From Aeromicrobium sp. Leaf350 (GTDB lineage Bacteria; Actinomycetota; Actinomycetes; Propionibacteriales; Nocardioidaceae): a stretch of 64,000 nt of DNA. Shown here piece by piece: positions 1-8,713 of this stretch. The stretch is from assembly GCF_916858655.1 (NCBI RefSeq), contig NZ_CAKASL010000003.1:496001-560000 (forward strand). The letters run 5' to 3'. The notes below the pieces were generated by a model, which saw nothing but the letters and a program-made list of their open reading frames with translations, searched no databases and was not told where the DNA came from. Numbering within the stretch: the stretch's first letter is position 1; each line of letters begins with the position of its first letter. Position numbers and translations under genes: made by a program.

Positions 1-953
1 GTGCTCATGCACGCCTCGGCCGAGGCCCAGACGCCGGTCATGTGCTCGGTGCGCGACGGCTTGTAGTCGAAGTGGCGCGGGCCGGTGTAGCGCGGGCCGT
101 CGGGGGTGGCCGGGAAGCCGTTCTCGATCAGGTCGACCGTGAAGAACGCCGAGATCAGGTCGCCGTGCCCGAACACCAGGTCCTGGTCGTACTTCAGGCC
201 GCGCTGGCCGTTGAGGTCGATGTGGAAGAGCTTGTCGTGCCAGAGCGCCTGGCCGATCGTGTGCGTGTAGTTGAGGTTGGCCATCTGCTCGTGGCCGGTC
301 TCGGGGTTGAGGCCCACGATGTCGCCGTGCTCGAGCTCGGCGATGAGCGCCAGCGCGTGCCCGGCGGTCGGCAGGAAGATGTCGCCGCGCGGCTCGTTCG
401 GCTTCGGCTCCAGTCCGATGCGCAGGTCGTAGCCCTGCGACTTGATGTAGCCGGCGACGGTGTCGAGGCCCTCCTTGTAGCGCTCGTGCGCCGCGTGGAC
501 GTCCTTCGATCCGTCGTACTCCGAGCCCTCGCGGCCGCCCCACATGACGAACGTCGACGCGCCGACGGAGGCGGCGATGTCGACCGCGCGCAGGACCTTG
601 CGCAGGCCGAACCGGCGCACCCCGCGGTCGTTGGAGGTGAGTCCGCCGTCCTTGAAGACGGGGTGGCTGAAGGTGTTGGTGGTGACCATCTCGATCACGA
701 GGCCCGCGGCGTCCGCGGCGTCCTTGACCCGGCCCACGGCCTTCTCGCGCTCGGCCTCGTCGGCGTCGAAGGCGAACACGTCGTTGTCGTGGAACGTGAT
801 GCCCCAGGCGCCGATCTCGGCCAGGCGCGAGACGTACTCGGTGGGGTCGAGCGCGGGGCGCGACGCGGTGCCGAAGGGGTCGTTGCCCGTCCAGCCGACG
901 GTCCACAGACCGAAGGAGAAGCGGTCGTCGGGGGTGGGTGGGCGCACGGTCAT
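1..953 (-). CDS. xylA: Xylose isomerase, partial (C-terminus outside window)
   Basis: Interconverts D-xylose and D-xylulose (also D-glucose and D-fructose) in the cytoplasm. The window holds the first 317 residues of a family usually about 385-390 long; the reading frame runs off position 1 without a stop. Visible family motifs are TFHDND near residues 54-58, which carries the catalytic His, and [10 protein letters not shown] near 179-188, with the metal-binding Glu. The ATG at 953-951 is preceded by a good ribosome site (GAGGAG, about 7 bases upstream). It is divergent from a ROK regulator across 63 bases that hold a promoter and an operator-like palindrome, so xylose-responsive repression is likely. 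No xylulokinase gene is in the window; it may lie beyond position 1. Confidence 0.96.
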   Translation of the reverse strand, partial: MTVRPPTPDDRFSFGLWTVGWTGNDPFGTASRPALDPTEYVSRLAEIGAWGITFHDNDVFAFDADEAEREKAVGRVKDAADAAGLVIEMVTTNTFSHPVFKDGGLTSNDRGVRRFGLRKVLRAVDIAASVGASTFVMWGGREGSEYDGSKDVHAAHERYKEGLDTVAGYIKSQGYDLRIGLEPKPNEPRGDIFLPTAGHALALIAELEHGDIVGLNPETGHEQMANLNYTHTIGQALWHDKLFHIDLNGQRGLKYDQDLVFGHGDLISAFFTVDLIENGFPATPDGPRYTGPRHFDYKPSRTEHMTGVWASAEACMS

Positions 954-972
954 GAAGAGCTCCTCGCAATAT

Positions 973-1013
973 GTTTGATGGTCGAACTTAAGACGTGATT
1001 CCGCTACTGTCAA
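973..1013 (-). promoter_or_regulatory. xylA promoter with overlapping operator-like inverted repeat
   Basis: On the minus strand TTGACA (1013-1008) and TAAGTT (990-985) are separated by exactly 17 bases, a textbook vegetative promoter. The imperfect palindrome GTTTGA-TGG-TCGAAC (973-987, one mismatch) overlaps the -10 and the predicted start point, a repressor position. The -10-like TACTGT (1005-1010) of the divergent ROK gene overlaps the xylA -35. ROK regulator as the binder is inferred. Confidence 0.6.
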
Positions 1014-1016
1014 CGC

Positions 1017-2216
1017 ATGGTCGATGCACCAGGCACTCCGTGGCACGGTCCGGCGAGCGTCGCCGTCCGCCAGGCCAACCTGCGCGAGCGGAACCTCGCC
1101 GCCCTGGTGGCCGGCGTGTGCCGAGCGACGTCCCCGCCGTCGCGCGCCGACCTGGCGACCGAGCTCTCGATGACCCGCGCGACGGCTGCGCGACTCGTGG
1201 ACGAGCTGGTGGCCGCGAAGGTCGTGGACGAGGTCGAGCGGGAGCGCACGGGGCGCGGCCGACCCGCCCTGGCGCTGCGGCCCGGGTCGGGGATCGTGGC
1301 CGTCGGGCTCGCGATCGAGACCGACCGGGTGCTCGCCCGTGCCGTCGACCTCCGGGGCGACGTCGTGGTCGATCGGGTCGCCCCGACGGCCTCGCGCGAC
1401 CCGGAGAGCGTCCTCGACGCGCTGGCCCGGGAGGCGCGGGAGGTGCGCGCCCGCCTGCGCGGCCGACGCGTCGTGGGCGTGGGTGTCGCGGTGCCGGGGA
1501 TCGTGACCGACGACGGCCGTCTCCTGCGGGCTCCCAACCTCGGCTGGAACGACGTGGACGTCGCGGGAGCGCTGCAGCCGTTCGCCGGTCGGCACCGGGT
1601 GCTCGTCGCGAACGAGGCGGACATGGCGGCGTTCGTCGAGGCCGAGCCCGCGCCCGGACGCCCGGGCGACTGGAGCGACTTCGTGCACGTCTCGGCCGCG
1701 GTCGGGGTGGGCGGCTCCATCGTGACGGGTGGCCGGGTGGTGGCCGGTGAGCACGGTGCCGCGGGCGAGCTGGGGCACGTGTGCGTCGACCCGTCCGGCC
1801 CGGCCTGCGCCTGCGGGTCGACCGGCTGCCTCGAGCGATACGTCGGTCTTGAGGCGCTCGCGGCCGTGTCGGGTCTGGACCGTGACGACGTCGCGGCAGG
1901 CATGGGGCCGCGCGCCGCGGAAGGCGACGTCCGGTGCCAGGTGGCGCTCGAGCAGGTCACGCACGCGCTGAGCGTGGCGCTCGCGAGCGTCGTCAACGTC
2001 GTGGGCATCTCGTCGGTCGTGCTCGGTGGTCATCTCGCCACGCTCCCGCCTGCAACGCTCGACGCGATCCAGCAGCGGCTCGACGCGCGGGTGCTCGGGT
2101 CGCGGTGGACCCCGGTGCGGGTGCGGGCTGCGCGCGGCGACGACGCAGCGGCGGCGACTGGTGCCGCCCACAGCGCCCTCGGCGACGTGCTGGCCCGCCC
2201 CGCTGCCTGGGTCTGA
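1017..2216 (+). CDS. ROK-family transcriptional regulator (XylR-like)
   Basis: A 399-residue repressor of the ROK family, which couples an N-terminal winged helix-turn-helix (residues about 35-80, with a [19 protein letters not shown]-like recognition region) to a sugar-kinase-like sensor domain. The zinc motif around residues 253-275 is present, with [10 protein letters not shown] supplying the cysteines. The start is the ATG at 1017, six bases after TACTGT, so the mRNA is probably leaderless. It is divergent from xylA and directly upstream of a xylose-type ABC transporter, so control of both by xylose is the natural reading. Its exact ligand cannot be read from sequence. Confidence 0.9.
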   Translation: MVDAPGTPWHGPASVAVRQANLRERNLAALVAGVCRATSPPSRADLATELSMTRATAARLVDELVAAKVVDEVERERTGRGRPALALRPGSGIVAVGLAIETDRVLARAVDLRGDVVVDRVAPTASRDPESVLDALAREAREVRARLRGRRVVGVGVAVPGIVTDDGRLLRAPNLGWNDVDVAGALQPFAGRHRVLVANEADMAAFVEAEPAPGRPGDWSDFVHVSAAVGVGGSIVTGGRVVAGEHGAAGELGHVCVDPSGPACACGSTGCLERYVGLEALAAVSGLDRDDVAAGMGPRAAEGDVRCQVALEQVTHALSVALASVVNVVGISSVVLGGHLATLPPATLDAIQQRLDARVLGSRWTPVRVRAARGDDAAAATGAAHSALGDVLARPAAWV

Positions 2217-2261
2217 GGAAATCTCGGCGAAACACTAGACGTGACCCCCATCACGTGCATA

Positions 2262-2278
2262 TGTTGTGCGACACAACA
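2262..2278. promoter_or_regulatory. Operator-like perfect palindrome upstream of the sugar-binding protein gene
   Basis: TGTTGTG-CGA-CACAACA is a perfect 7-bp inverted repeat. It overlaps a possible -10 (TATGTT, 2260-2265) that lies 18 bases after a weak -35 (TAGACG, 2236-2241). The outer TGTT...AAC bases match the palindrome at the xylA promoter, so the same regulator, probably the ROK protein next to it, may bind both. Confidence 0.55.
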
Positions 2279-2351
2279 ATTGGCGTCGTCCCCCCAGCCA
2301 CGGCCGGGGCCGGCACTCCCACTCGCCCGAGACAGCTAGGAGGCGTTCCGC

Positions 2352-3422
2352 ATGAAGCGAACGCGCAACATCGTGATGGCACTCGCTCTGGGAGCGACTC
2401 TCTCGCTCGCCGCCTGCGGCAGTGACGACGGCGGCGGCAGCTCGTCGTCCGACGGCAAGATCGGCGTGATCCTGCCCGACACCAAGTCCTCCGTCCGCTG
2501 GGAGAGCGCCGACCGCCCGGCCCTCGAGGCCGCGTTCGAGGACGCCGGCGTGGACTACACGATCCAGAACGCCGAGGGCGACGCCGAGAAGATGGCGACG
2601 ATCGCCGACGGCATGATCGCCGACGGCGTCACGGTCCTCGCGATCGTGAACCTCGACTCCGAGTCGGGCGCTGCGATCCAGGAGAAGGCGGCCTCGCAGG
2701 GCGTCAAGACGATCGACTACGACCGTCTGACCCTCGGCGGCTCCGCCGACTACTACGTCTCCTTCGACAACACCGTCGTGGGCGAGCTGCAGGGACAGGG
2801 TCTCGCGGACTGCCTCGGTGACGAGGCGGCCAACGTCATCTACCTGAACGGCAGCCCGACCGACAACAACGCGACGCTGTTCTCGGCGGGTGCGCACAGC
2901 GTGCTCGACCCGATCAGCTCGTACACGAAGGTCGGCGAGCAGGCCGTTCCGGACTGGGACAACGAGCAGGCCGTCACGATCTTCGAGCAGCTGTACACGC
3001 AGGCCGGCGGCGACGTCCAGGGCGTCTACGCGGCCAACGACGGGCTCGCAGGCTCGGTCATCTCCATCCTGGAGAAGAACGGCCAGGCCGGTCAGGTGCC
3101 CGTCACGGGCCAGGACGCCACGGTCGAGGGCCTGCAGAACATCCTCGCCGGCACCCAGTGCATGACGGTCTACAAGTCCGCCAAGCTCGAGGCCGGTGCG
3201 CTCGCCGACGCCGCGATCGCGCTGGTCAACGGCGACGAGGCCGACACCAACGGCACGACCGAGGACGCCGAGGGCGACCGCGAGGTCCCGTCGGTCCTGC
3301 TGACGCCGGAGTCGATCACCAAGGACTCGGTCAAGAAGGTCGTCGACGACGGCGCCGTCAAGGCCGAGGACCTCTGCGCCGGTGACTTCGCGCAGTTCTG
3401 CGAGGAGGCCGGCATCTCCTGA
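2352..3422 (+). CDS. xylF: Xylose-type sugar ABC transporter, substrate-binding lipoprotein
   Basis: A 356-residue periplasmic-binding-protein-like lipoprotein that would capture a pentose, most likely xylose, outside the membrane. Residues 1-22 form a lipoprotein signal with lipobox LAAC, so Cys22 is the lipidated residue. The mature part matches the XylF/ChvE group, including TKSSVRW near the N-terminus and ADYYVSFDN in the hinge region. A ribosome site (TAGGAGG) precedes the ATG. It is first of a three-gene transporter operon, preceded by a palindrome likely to be the operator. The substrate is inferred from family and from xylA beside it. Confidence 0.93.
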   Translation: MKRTRNIVMALALGATLSLAACGSDDGGGSSSSDGKIGVILPDTKSSVRWESADRPALEAAFEDAGVDYTIQNAEGDAEKMATIADGMIADGVTVLAIVNLDSESGAAIQEKAASQGVKTIDYDRLTLGGSADYYVSFDNTVVGELQGQGLADCLGDEAANVIYLNGSPTDNNATLFSAGAHSVLDPISSYTKVGEQAVPDWDNEQAVTIFEQLYTQAGGDVQGVYAANDGLAGSVISILEKNGQAGQVPVTGQDATVEGLQNILAGTQCMTVYKSAKLEAGALADAAIALVNGDEADTNGTTEDAEGDREVPSVLLTPESITKDSVKKVVDDGAVKAEDLCAGDFAQFCEEAGIS

Positions 3423-3521
3423 TGCTCGCCCGGCCCGCTCCCCGAGGTGCGCGAGCACCTCGGGGGGCGGGCCCGTCCCGCCCCCACCACCCCAAAGAAT
3501 GACCCTGTCTCGGAGGACCGC

Positions 3522-4292
3522 ATGACCGGCACCCCGCTCCTGGAGCTGAAGAACGTCAACAAGATCTTCGGCGCCGTCCACGTGCTGCACGACGTGAACT
3601 TCGCCGTGCACCCCGGCCAGGTCACGGCCCTCGTCGGCGACAACGGCGCCGGCAAGTCCACGCTGGTCAAGACCGTGGCCGGCATCTACGCCGCCGACTC
3701 CGGCGAGCAGTGGTTCGACGGGCAGCAGGTCAACATCACCAGCCCCAAGGAAGCCTCCGAGCTCGGCATCGAGGTCGTCTACCAGGACCTCGCGCTGTGC
3801 GACAACCTCGACATCGTCGAGAACATGTTCCTCGGCCGTGAGCTCAAGAAGGGCCCGCTGCTCGACGAGTCGACGATGGAGGAGCGCGCCCGCGAGACGC
3901 TGGCGTCGCTGTCGGTGCGCACCGTCAAGTCGGTGCGCCAGGGCGTCGCCAGCCTGTCGGGCGGCCAGCGCCAGACCGTCGCGATCGCCAAGGCCGTGCT
4001 GTGGAACTCCAAGGTCGTGCTGCTCGACGAGCCGACCGCCGCGCTCGGCGTCGCCCAGACGCGCCAGGTCCTCGACCTCGTGCGCCGCCTCGCCGACCAG
4101 GGTCTCGGCGTCGTGCTGATCTCGCACAACATGAACGACGTGTTCGAGGTCGCCGACCGCATCACCGCGCTCTACCTCGGGCGCGTCGCGGCCGACGTGG
4201 CCACCAAGGACGTCACCCACGGGCAGGTCGTCGAGCTCATCACGGCCGGCCGCAGTGGAAACCTCGGCCTCGCTCCGGCCGCGGCCCTCTGA
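3522..4292 (+). CDS. xylG: Sugar ABC transporter ATP-binding protein, single ATPase domain
   Basis: This 256-residue ATPase powers the xylose-type importer. Walker A (GDNGAGKST, residues about 39-47), signature LSGGQRQ (about 145), Walker B (VVLLDEP, about 165) and the switch His (ISHN, about 200) are all intact. It has one ATPase domain, unlike the classical tandem-domain XylG or RbsA of about 500 residues, so it should work as a homodimer, as in FrcA-type systems. The start is the ATG at 3522, with GGAGGA just upstream; a longer reading frame to 3447 lacks family similarity. It lies between the binding protein and the permease. Confidence 0.93.
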   Translation: MTGTPLLELKNVNKIFGAVHVLHDVNFAVHPGQVTALVGDNGAGKSTLVKTVAGIYAADSGEQWFDGQQVNITSPKEASELGIEVVYQDLALCDNLDIVENMFLGRELKKGPLLDESTMEERARETLASLSVRTVKSVRQGVASLSGGQRQTVAIAKAVLWNSKVVLLDEPTAALGVAQTRQVLDLVRRLADQGLGVVLISHNMNDVFEVADRITALYLGRVAADVATKDVTHGQVVELITAGRSGNLGLAPAAAL

Positions 4293-4336
4293 CCCGCCCG
4301 CCCCACACCCCCACGACTTTCGAGAGCAGGCACCAG

Positions 4337-5611
4337 ATGTCCACCGACACGACCCCGACGCCCGGGCTCGCCGGATCCGACTTCGCCTCGGACTCCCACA
4401 GCGCCGCCGGCCTGCGCGAGGCCGGCCGCGACTACCTGAACCGACTCCGGGGCGGTGACATGGGCGCCCTCCCGGCGACCCTCGGCCTCCTGGCGCTGGT
4501 GATCGGCTTCGCCATCGCGAGCGACACCTTCCTGACCGAGCTCAACATCGCGAACCTCATCACCCAGGCCGGCGCGATCTGCGTGCTCGCGATGGGCCTC
4601 GTCTTCGTCCTCCTCCTGGGCGACATCGACCTGTCCGCGGGCTTCGCCGGGGCCACGTCGGCCACGGTCGCGGCCCTGCTGATCCGCGACCAGGGCCAGC
4701 CCTGGCCGGTGGCCGTCCTCGCGGGCATCGCGACGGGCGCGGTCATCGGGTTCGCCCTCGGCATGCTCGTCGCCAAGCTCGGCATCCCGTCCTTCGTCGT
4801 GACGCTGGCGTTCTTCCTCGGCCTGCAGGGCGCCCTGCTGCGCATGATCGGCCAGGGCGGATCGGTCCGGGTCGACAACGAGTTCATCCGTGGCATCTCG
4901 ATCGACAACATGCCGGTCGGAGCGGGCTGGGCCTTCGCGGGCGGCGTCGTCGCCGCCTTCGCGATCCTCTCGTTGCTGCGCCATCGCCGTCAGGTGCGTC
5001 AGAACCTCCAGCACCTGCCGCTGAGCGTCGTGTGGTTCAAGATCATCGGCCTCGCCGTTCCGGTGCTGGGCCTGGCCGCGGTGCTCAACACCAACCGCAG
5101 CCGCAACCCGAACTTCCCGATCGAGGGCATCCCGTGGGTGCTGCCGCTCGTCGGCTTCCTGCTGATCTTCTGGACGTACGTGCTCACCCGCACCGCCTTC
5201 GGTCGGCACCTCTACGCCGTCGGCGGCAACCGCGAGGCAGCGCGCCGCGCCGGCATCAACGTCGACCGCATCCGCGTCTCGGCCTTCATGATCTGCTCGT
5301 CGATGGCGGCCATCAGCGGCATCATCGCGGCGTCCAACGCGGGCAAGGTCTCGGCCTCGTCCGGCGGCAGCAACACGCTGCTGTACGCCGTGGGCGCGGC
5401 CGTGATCGGCGGCACGAGCCTCTTCGGCGGCAAGGGCAAGGCCCGCGACGCGGTCATCGGTGGTCTCGTGATCGCCACGATCGCCAACGGACTCGGCCTG
5501 CTCGACCAGCCCAGCTACATCAACTTCGTGGTCACCGGGTCGGTCCTGCTGCTCGCTGCGGCCGTCGACGCGGTCTCGCGACGTCGGCGGTCGGCCGCCG
5601 GCGTCGGTTAA
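4337..5611 (+). CDS. xylH: Sugar ABC transporter permease
   Basis: Membrane channel of the xylose-type importer, 424 residues, BPD_transp_2 family. About the first 45 residues are hydrophilic and cytoplasmic, followed by eight to ten hydrophobic helices. The family signature GGNREAARRAGI, with the conserved Gly and Arg residues, is present in the second half. The ATG at 4337 follows a modest AGAGCAGG ribosome site. It ends one base before the start of a second ROK regulator, so the four genes from the binding protein onward look like one transcript. Confidence 0.93.
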   Translation: MSTDTTPTPGLAGSDFASDSHSAAGLREAGRDYLNRLRGGDMGALPATLGLLALVIGFAIASDTFLTELNIANLITQAGAICVLAMGLVFVLLLGDIDLSAGFAGATSATVAALLIRDQGQPWPVAVLAGIATGAVIGFALGMLVAKLGIPSFVVTLAFFLGLQGALLRMIGQGGSVRVDNEFIRGISIDNMPVGAGWAFAGGVVAAFAILSLLRHRRQVRQNLQHLPLSVVWFKIIGLAVPVLGLAAVLNTNRSRNPNFPIEGIPWVLPLVGFLLIFWTYVLTRTAFGRHLYAVGGNREAARRAGINVDRIRVSAFMICSSMAAISGIIAASNAGKVSASSGGSNTLLYAVGAAVIGGTSLFGGKGKARDAVIGGLVIATIANGLGLLDQPSYINFVVTGSVLLLAAAVDAVSRRRRSAAGVG

Positions 5612-5612
5612 C

Positions 5613-6827
5613 GTGGCCGGAGTGACGCGCACGGGGACCGGGACCAACCAGGAGGCCGTGCGACGTCACAACCTCGGCACGGTGCTGCGGCACGTGCACC
5701 GCACCCGCAGCACGTCACGGGCCTCGCTGACGACCCAGATGGCGCTCAACCGGAGCACGATCGGCGGGCTGGCCGCGACGCTCGAGGAGCTGGGGGTCGT
5801 GCGACGCTCGACGCCGGTCTCCTCCCGCGCCGGGGCGGGCCGGCCGTCCGCCGGGCTCGAGGTCGTCTCGCGTCGGGCGTACGTCCTCGCGATCGACGTC
5901 GGCGTCGACCGCGTGGTGGTCGGTCGCGTGGGCCTCGGCTGCGACGTGGAGGTCAAGGCGCGGGTCAACCTGCCGCCGGAGCCCGCCCCTGAGCACGTCG
6001 CCGACACGATCGTCGGACTCGTCGCCGCGGTGCGCGCGGACGCGTCCCCGGAGTCGACCCTCGTGGGTGTCGGCATCAGCGTCCCGGGCGTGGTGCGCGA
6101 GGCCGACGGCATGGTCGTCTTCGCCCCGAACCTCGGCTGGCACGAGGTGCCGTTCGCGGCCATCGTCCGCGAGAAGCTCGACCTCGACGTCGACCACGTG
6201 ATCGCCAACGACGCCGACCTCGGCGCGCGGGCCGAGCACGTGCGCGGCGCGGGCGTCGACGTCGACCACCTCATCTACGTCTCCGGTGACGTGGGCGTGG
6301 GTGCCGGCGTGATCACCGCCGGCCGACCTCTCGGAGGAGCCGGCGGGTTCGCGGGCGAGCTCGGACACATGTCCTACGACCCCCAGGGCCTGCGGTGCCA
6401 CTGCGGCAGCCGTGGCTGCTGGGAGACCCAGGTCGGGGCGGTCGCGATCGCCCGCGCGATCGGCGCGCCCACCGACGTCGTGGCGACCCTCGACACCGTG
6501 CTCGACGACTTCGACGGACCGCTGGAGTCGCTGCACGAGATCGCGCGGCACGTGGGGCACGGGCTGGCCAACGTGGTCAACCTGCTCAACCCCCAGGTCG
6601 TCGTGCTCGGGGGCTACCTCGCGTCGCTGCACCGCCTCGTGGAGCCGGAGATCCTGGCCGCGGTTCGGGCCGGGGTCATGTCCGGACCCGGCTCCCAGCT
6701 GCGGGTGACGCGGCCGGCGCTGGGCGGCGACGCGGTGCTGGTCGGGGCCGCGGAGGCGGCGTTCGAGTCGCTGCTGGCCGACCCGGTGGGCATGCTCGGC
6801 GTGCCGGCCGGGGCCGTCGCGCGCTGA
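5613..6827 (+). CDS. Second ROK-family transcriptional regulator
   Basis: A 404-residue ROK repressor with an N-terminal winged helix (residues about 20-80) and a sugar-kinase-like domain carrying the zinc motif (CHCGSRGCWE) near residues 260-272. The GTG at 5613 is one base after the permease stop, so translation is probably coupled; a second GTG at 5622 is a possible start. Its place at the end of the transporter operon suggests a product-controlled regulator of the same or a related sugar set. Two ROK proteins flanking one importer may divide the work between promoters, but this is inference. Confidence 0.88.
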   Translation: MAGVTRTGTGTNQEAVRRHNLGTVLRHVHRTRSTSRASLTTQMALNRSTIGGLAATLEELGVVRRSTPVSSRAGAGRPSAGLEVVSRRAYVLAIDVGVDRVVVGRVGLGCDVEVKARVNLPPEPAPEHVADTIVGLVAAVRADASPESTLVGVGISVPGVVREADGMVVFAPNLGWHEVPFAAIVREKLDLDVDHVIANDADLGARAEHVRGAGVDVDHLIYVSGDVGVGAGVITAGRPLGGAGGFAGELGHMSYDPQGLRCHCGSRGCWETQVGAVAIARAIGAPTDVVATLDTVLDDFDGPLESLHEIARHVGHGLANVVNLLNPQVVVLGGYLASLHRLVEPEILAAVRAGVMSGPGSQLRVTRPALGGDAVLVGAAEAAFESLLADPVGMLGVPAGAVAR

Positions 6828-6868
6828 GCGCCGTCACGGCCCCGGGCCTCGTGCGCGATGATGCCGGG

Positions 6869-7570
6869 ATGCACGAGGCACATCGGGAGCGGCTGCGGTC
6901 GGCAGGAGTGAGGGCCGAGGCGCTCGACGCGCTCACCTGGACGCGGGTCGAGCACGGGGTGCCGGACTGGTGGCACGACTGCGACAACGCGCTGTACGTG
7001 GCCGAGGGCGCCTACCTGCCCGAGAGCGTGCTCGCGCACCTGACCCTGTTCCCGATGCGCGACGTCGTGATCGCGATCGGCTCGCCGATGGAGCACCTGA
7101 CGTCGCTGCTCGTCGGCGGTGACCGGGCGACGGTCTTCCTCGACCGCGACGTGGTGCTGACCGCAGGCGAGATCTACTGCGGCGCCGACTCGCAGGTCGT
7201 GCTGCACGGTCCGGTCGTCGCGACGCGCCAGCCGCTGATCGACGCCCGCAACGGCGGCTCGATCCTGGTGGACGGTGACCAGCTCTGGGCCGCGGGGGTC
7301 TACCTCGCGACCGACGACATGCACCGGCTCACCGACCGCACGACGGGGGAGCGGCTCAACCCCTTCGGCGCCCACATCCGGCTGGGTCGCCACGTGTGGC
7401 TGTGTCGCGAGGCCGTCGTGACGGGCCACGTCGAGATCGGCGACGACGTCTGCGTCGGGCTGCGCAGCATGGTCCGCGGTCAGAAGGTGCCCTCACGCAC
7501 CGTCGTGGCCGGCGTGCCCGCCCGAGTGGTCCGCGAGGACACGACCTGGAGCTTCGACGACACCCCCTAG
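6869..7570 (+). CDS. Hexapeptide-repeat acyltransferase-like protein
   Basis: A 233-residue protein whose C-terminal third (residues about 160-225) reads as a left-handed beta-helix, with the closing GVPARVV motif typical of hexapeptide acyltransferases. The N-terminal 140 residues do not match a domain I can name; some HxxxD-like residues (THLTLFP region, DMHRL) could contact substrate. The start ATG at 6869 sits six bases after GATGAT, a weak -10. It may modify a sugar or cell-surface glycan, but the acceptor is unknown. The gene stands alone between the sugar operon and the methionine-type importer. Confidence 0.78.
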   Translation: MHEAHRERLRSAGVRAEALDALTWTRVEHGVPDWWHDCDNALYVAEGAYLPESVLAHLTLFPMRDVVIAIGSPMEHLTSLLVGGDRATVFLDRDVVLTAGEIYCGADSQVVLHGPVVATRQPLIDARNGGSILVDGDQLWAAGVYLATDDMHRLTDRTTGERLNPFGAHIRLGRHVWLCREAVVTGHVEIGDDVCVGLRSMVRGQKVPSRTVVAGVPARVVREDTTWSFDDTP

Positions 7571-7626
7571 GCACACGTGAGGCGGCCCACGCCGCGATGT
7601 CTCGCATCGTGAACACCGTTCCGGGT

Positions 7627-7672
7627 GGTGGTCGGAGGGTTCCTACGGTGGTCGGACCGGGAGATCCCCGGT
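7627..7672 (+). promoter_or_regulatory. Two 10-bp direct repeats and a hairpin ahead of the metQ-like gene
   Basis: GGTGGTCGGA occurs at 7627-7636 and again at 7647-7656, exactly 20 bases apart, two turns of the helix. TACGGT (7644-7649) could be a -10 inside this block. A small hairpin, ACCGGG/CCCGGT, follows at 7656-7672. The arrangement suits a repressor or activator that binds one face of the DNA. No known SAM riboswitch core could be made out. Confidence 0.35.
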
Positions 7673-7723
7673 GTCCCCCGCGGGGCCGCGACCCGGCCTC
7701 CAGAACGTCCGAAGGAACACCTC

Positions 7724-8629
7724 ATGTCCGACCAGCTCGTCGACGCCCCCAAGAGCCGCAAGGGTCTGCTCGCCGTCGTCATCGTCATCGTCCTCGCCCT
7801 GCTCGCCGGCGGGTACTTCCTCTTCCTGCGTGGCAGCGGTGACGCCATCAAGATCGGCGTGGTCGGCGCGAGCGACCCGTACTGGAAGACGTTCGAGGAG
7901 GCCGCCGCCGACGACGGCATCGAGGTCGAGATCGTCGACTTCTCCGACTACACGCAGCTCAACGCCGCGCTGAGCAACGGCGAGCTGGACCTGAACCAGT
8001 TCCAGCACCTGGTCTTCCTGGCGGACTACAACGTCTCCAACGACGACAACCTGACGCCGATCGGCGCCACCGCGATCTACCCGCTGGCGCTGTACTCCAA
8101 GCAGTACACCTCGGCCGAGGACATCCCCGACGGCTCGCGCGTCATCGTGCCCGACGACACCAGCAACCAGGCCCGTGGCCTGAAGATCCTGCAGGACGCG
8201 GGCCTCATCGAGCTGACCGACGGCGGCACGATCTTCTCGGGCATCTCCGACGTCGACACGGCGAACTCGCGCGTCGAGGTCATCACGGCCGGCGCCGACT
8301 TCACCGCCTCGAGCCTCGACGACGTCGCCGCGGCGATCGTCAACAACGACTTCGTGGAGGACGCCGGCCTCGACTTCGACGCCGCCCTGGCGACGGACGA
8401 CCCGTCCGACCCGGTCGCCGCGCCGTACGTCAACGTGTTCGTCGCCCGCGACGAGGACAAGGACAACGAGGACTACCTCAAGCTCGTCGAGATCTACCAG
8501 GACACCAAGGCCGTGACCGACGGCGTCCTCGAGGTCTCGGGCGGCACGGCGGTGCTCCTCACGACCCCGGTCGACGAGCTGGCCAAGCTCCTGAGCGACA
8601 CCGAGAAGGTCGTCGAGGAGAACAAGTAA
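7724..8629 (+). CDS. metQ: Methionine-type ABC transporter substrate-binding protein (NlpA family)
   Basis: A 301-residue NlpA/MetQ-family binding protein that should deliver methionine, or a related amino acid, to the importer encoded just downstream. Residues about 13-35 form one hydrophobic helix after a short basic stretch (KSRKG); there is no lipobox cysteine, so it appears to be held by a transmembrane anchor instead of lipid. The binding domain begins near IKIGVVGASDPYWK and includes the typical DLNQFQH stretch. The ATG at 7724 has GAAGGA eight bases upstream. A strong hairpin separates it from metN. Substrate assignment rests on family and operon. Confidence 0.9.
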   Translation: MSDQLVDAPKSRKGLLAVVIVIVLALLAGGYFLFLRGSGDAIKIGVVGASDPYWKTFEEAAADDGIEVEIVDFSDYTQLNAALSNGELDLNQFQHLVFLADYNVSNDDNLTPIGATAIYPLALYSKQYTSAEDIPDGSRVIVPDDTSNQARGLKILQDAGLIELTDGGTIFSGISDVDTANSRVEVITAGADFTASSLDDVAAAIVNNDFVEDAGLDFDAALATDDPSDPVAAPYVNVFVARDEDKDNEDYLKLVEIYQDTKAVTDGVLEVSGGTAVLLTTPVDELAKLLSDTEKVVEENK

Positions 8630-8645
8630 CGCTGTCCCCGTCGCG

Positions 8646-8686
8646 CGGTCCGGTGCCATCCTGCTCAGGCAGGCGGCACCGGACCG
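8646..8686 (+). promoter_or_regulatory. Long perfect hairpin between metQ-like gene and metN
   Basis: CGGTCCGGTGCC (8646-8657) and GGCACCGGACCG (8675-8686) form a perfect 12-bp stem. The enclosed bases form a second 5-bp stem (CCTGC/GCAGG) with a TCAG loop. There is no T-tract. In a binding-protein-first operon such a structure often stabilises upstream mRNA or partly stops transcription, keeping the binding protein in excess. Confidence 0.65.
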
Positions 8687-8713
8687 TGGCGCGTGGCTGA
8701 CCGGAGGATCGAG

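Noticed and set aside
42-998. Plus-strand open frames over the xylose isomerase region
   Set aside because: They mirror the minus-strand xylA, which has clear family motifs.
7571-7723. SAM riboswitch upstream of the methionine-type operon
   Set aside because: No conserved core or pseudoknot of known SAM riboswitch classes could be matched; only a small hairpin and direct repeats are present.
7724-8629. Lipoprotein assignment for the methionine-binding protein
   Set aside because: The N-terminal hydrophobic stretch contains no cysteine, so a lipobox is excluded.
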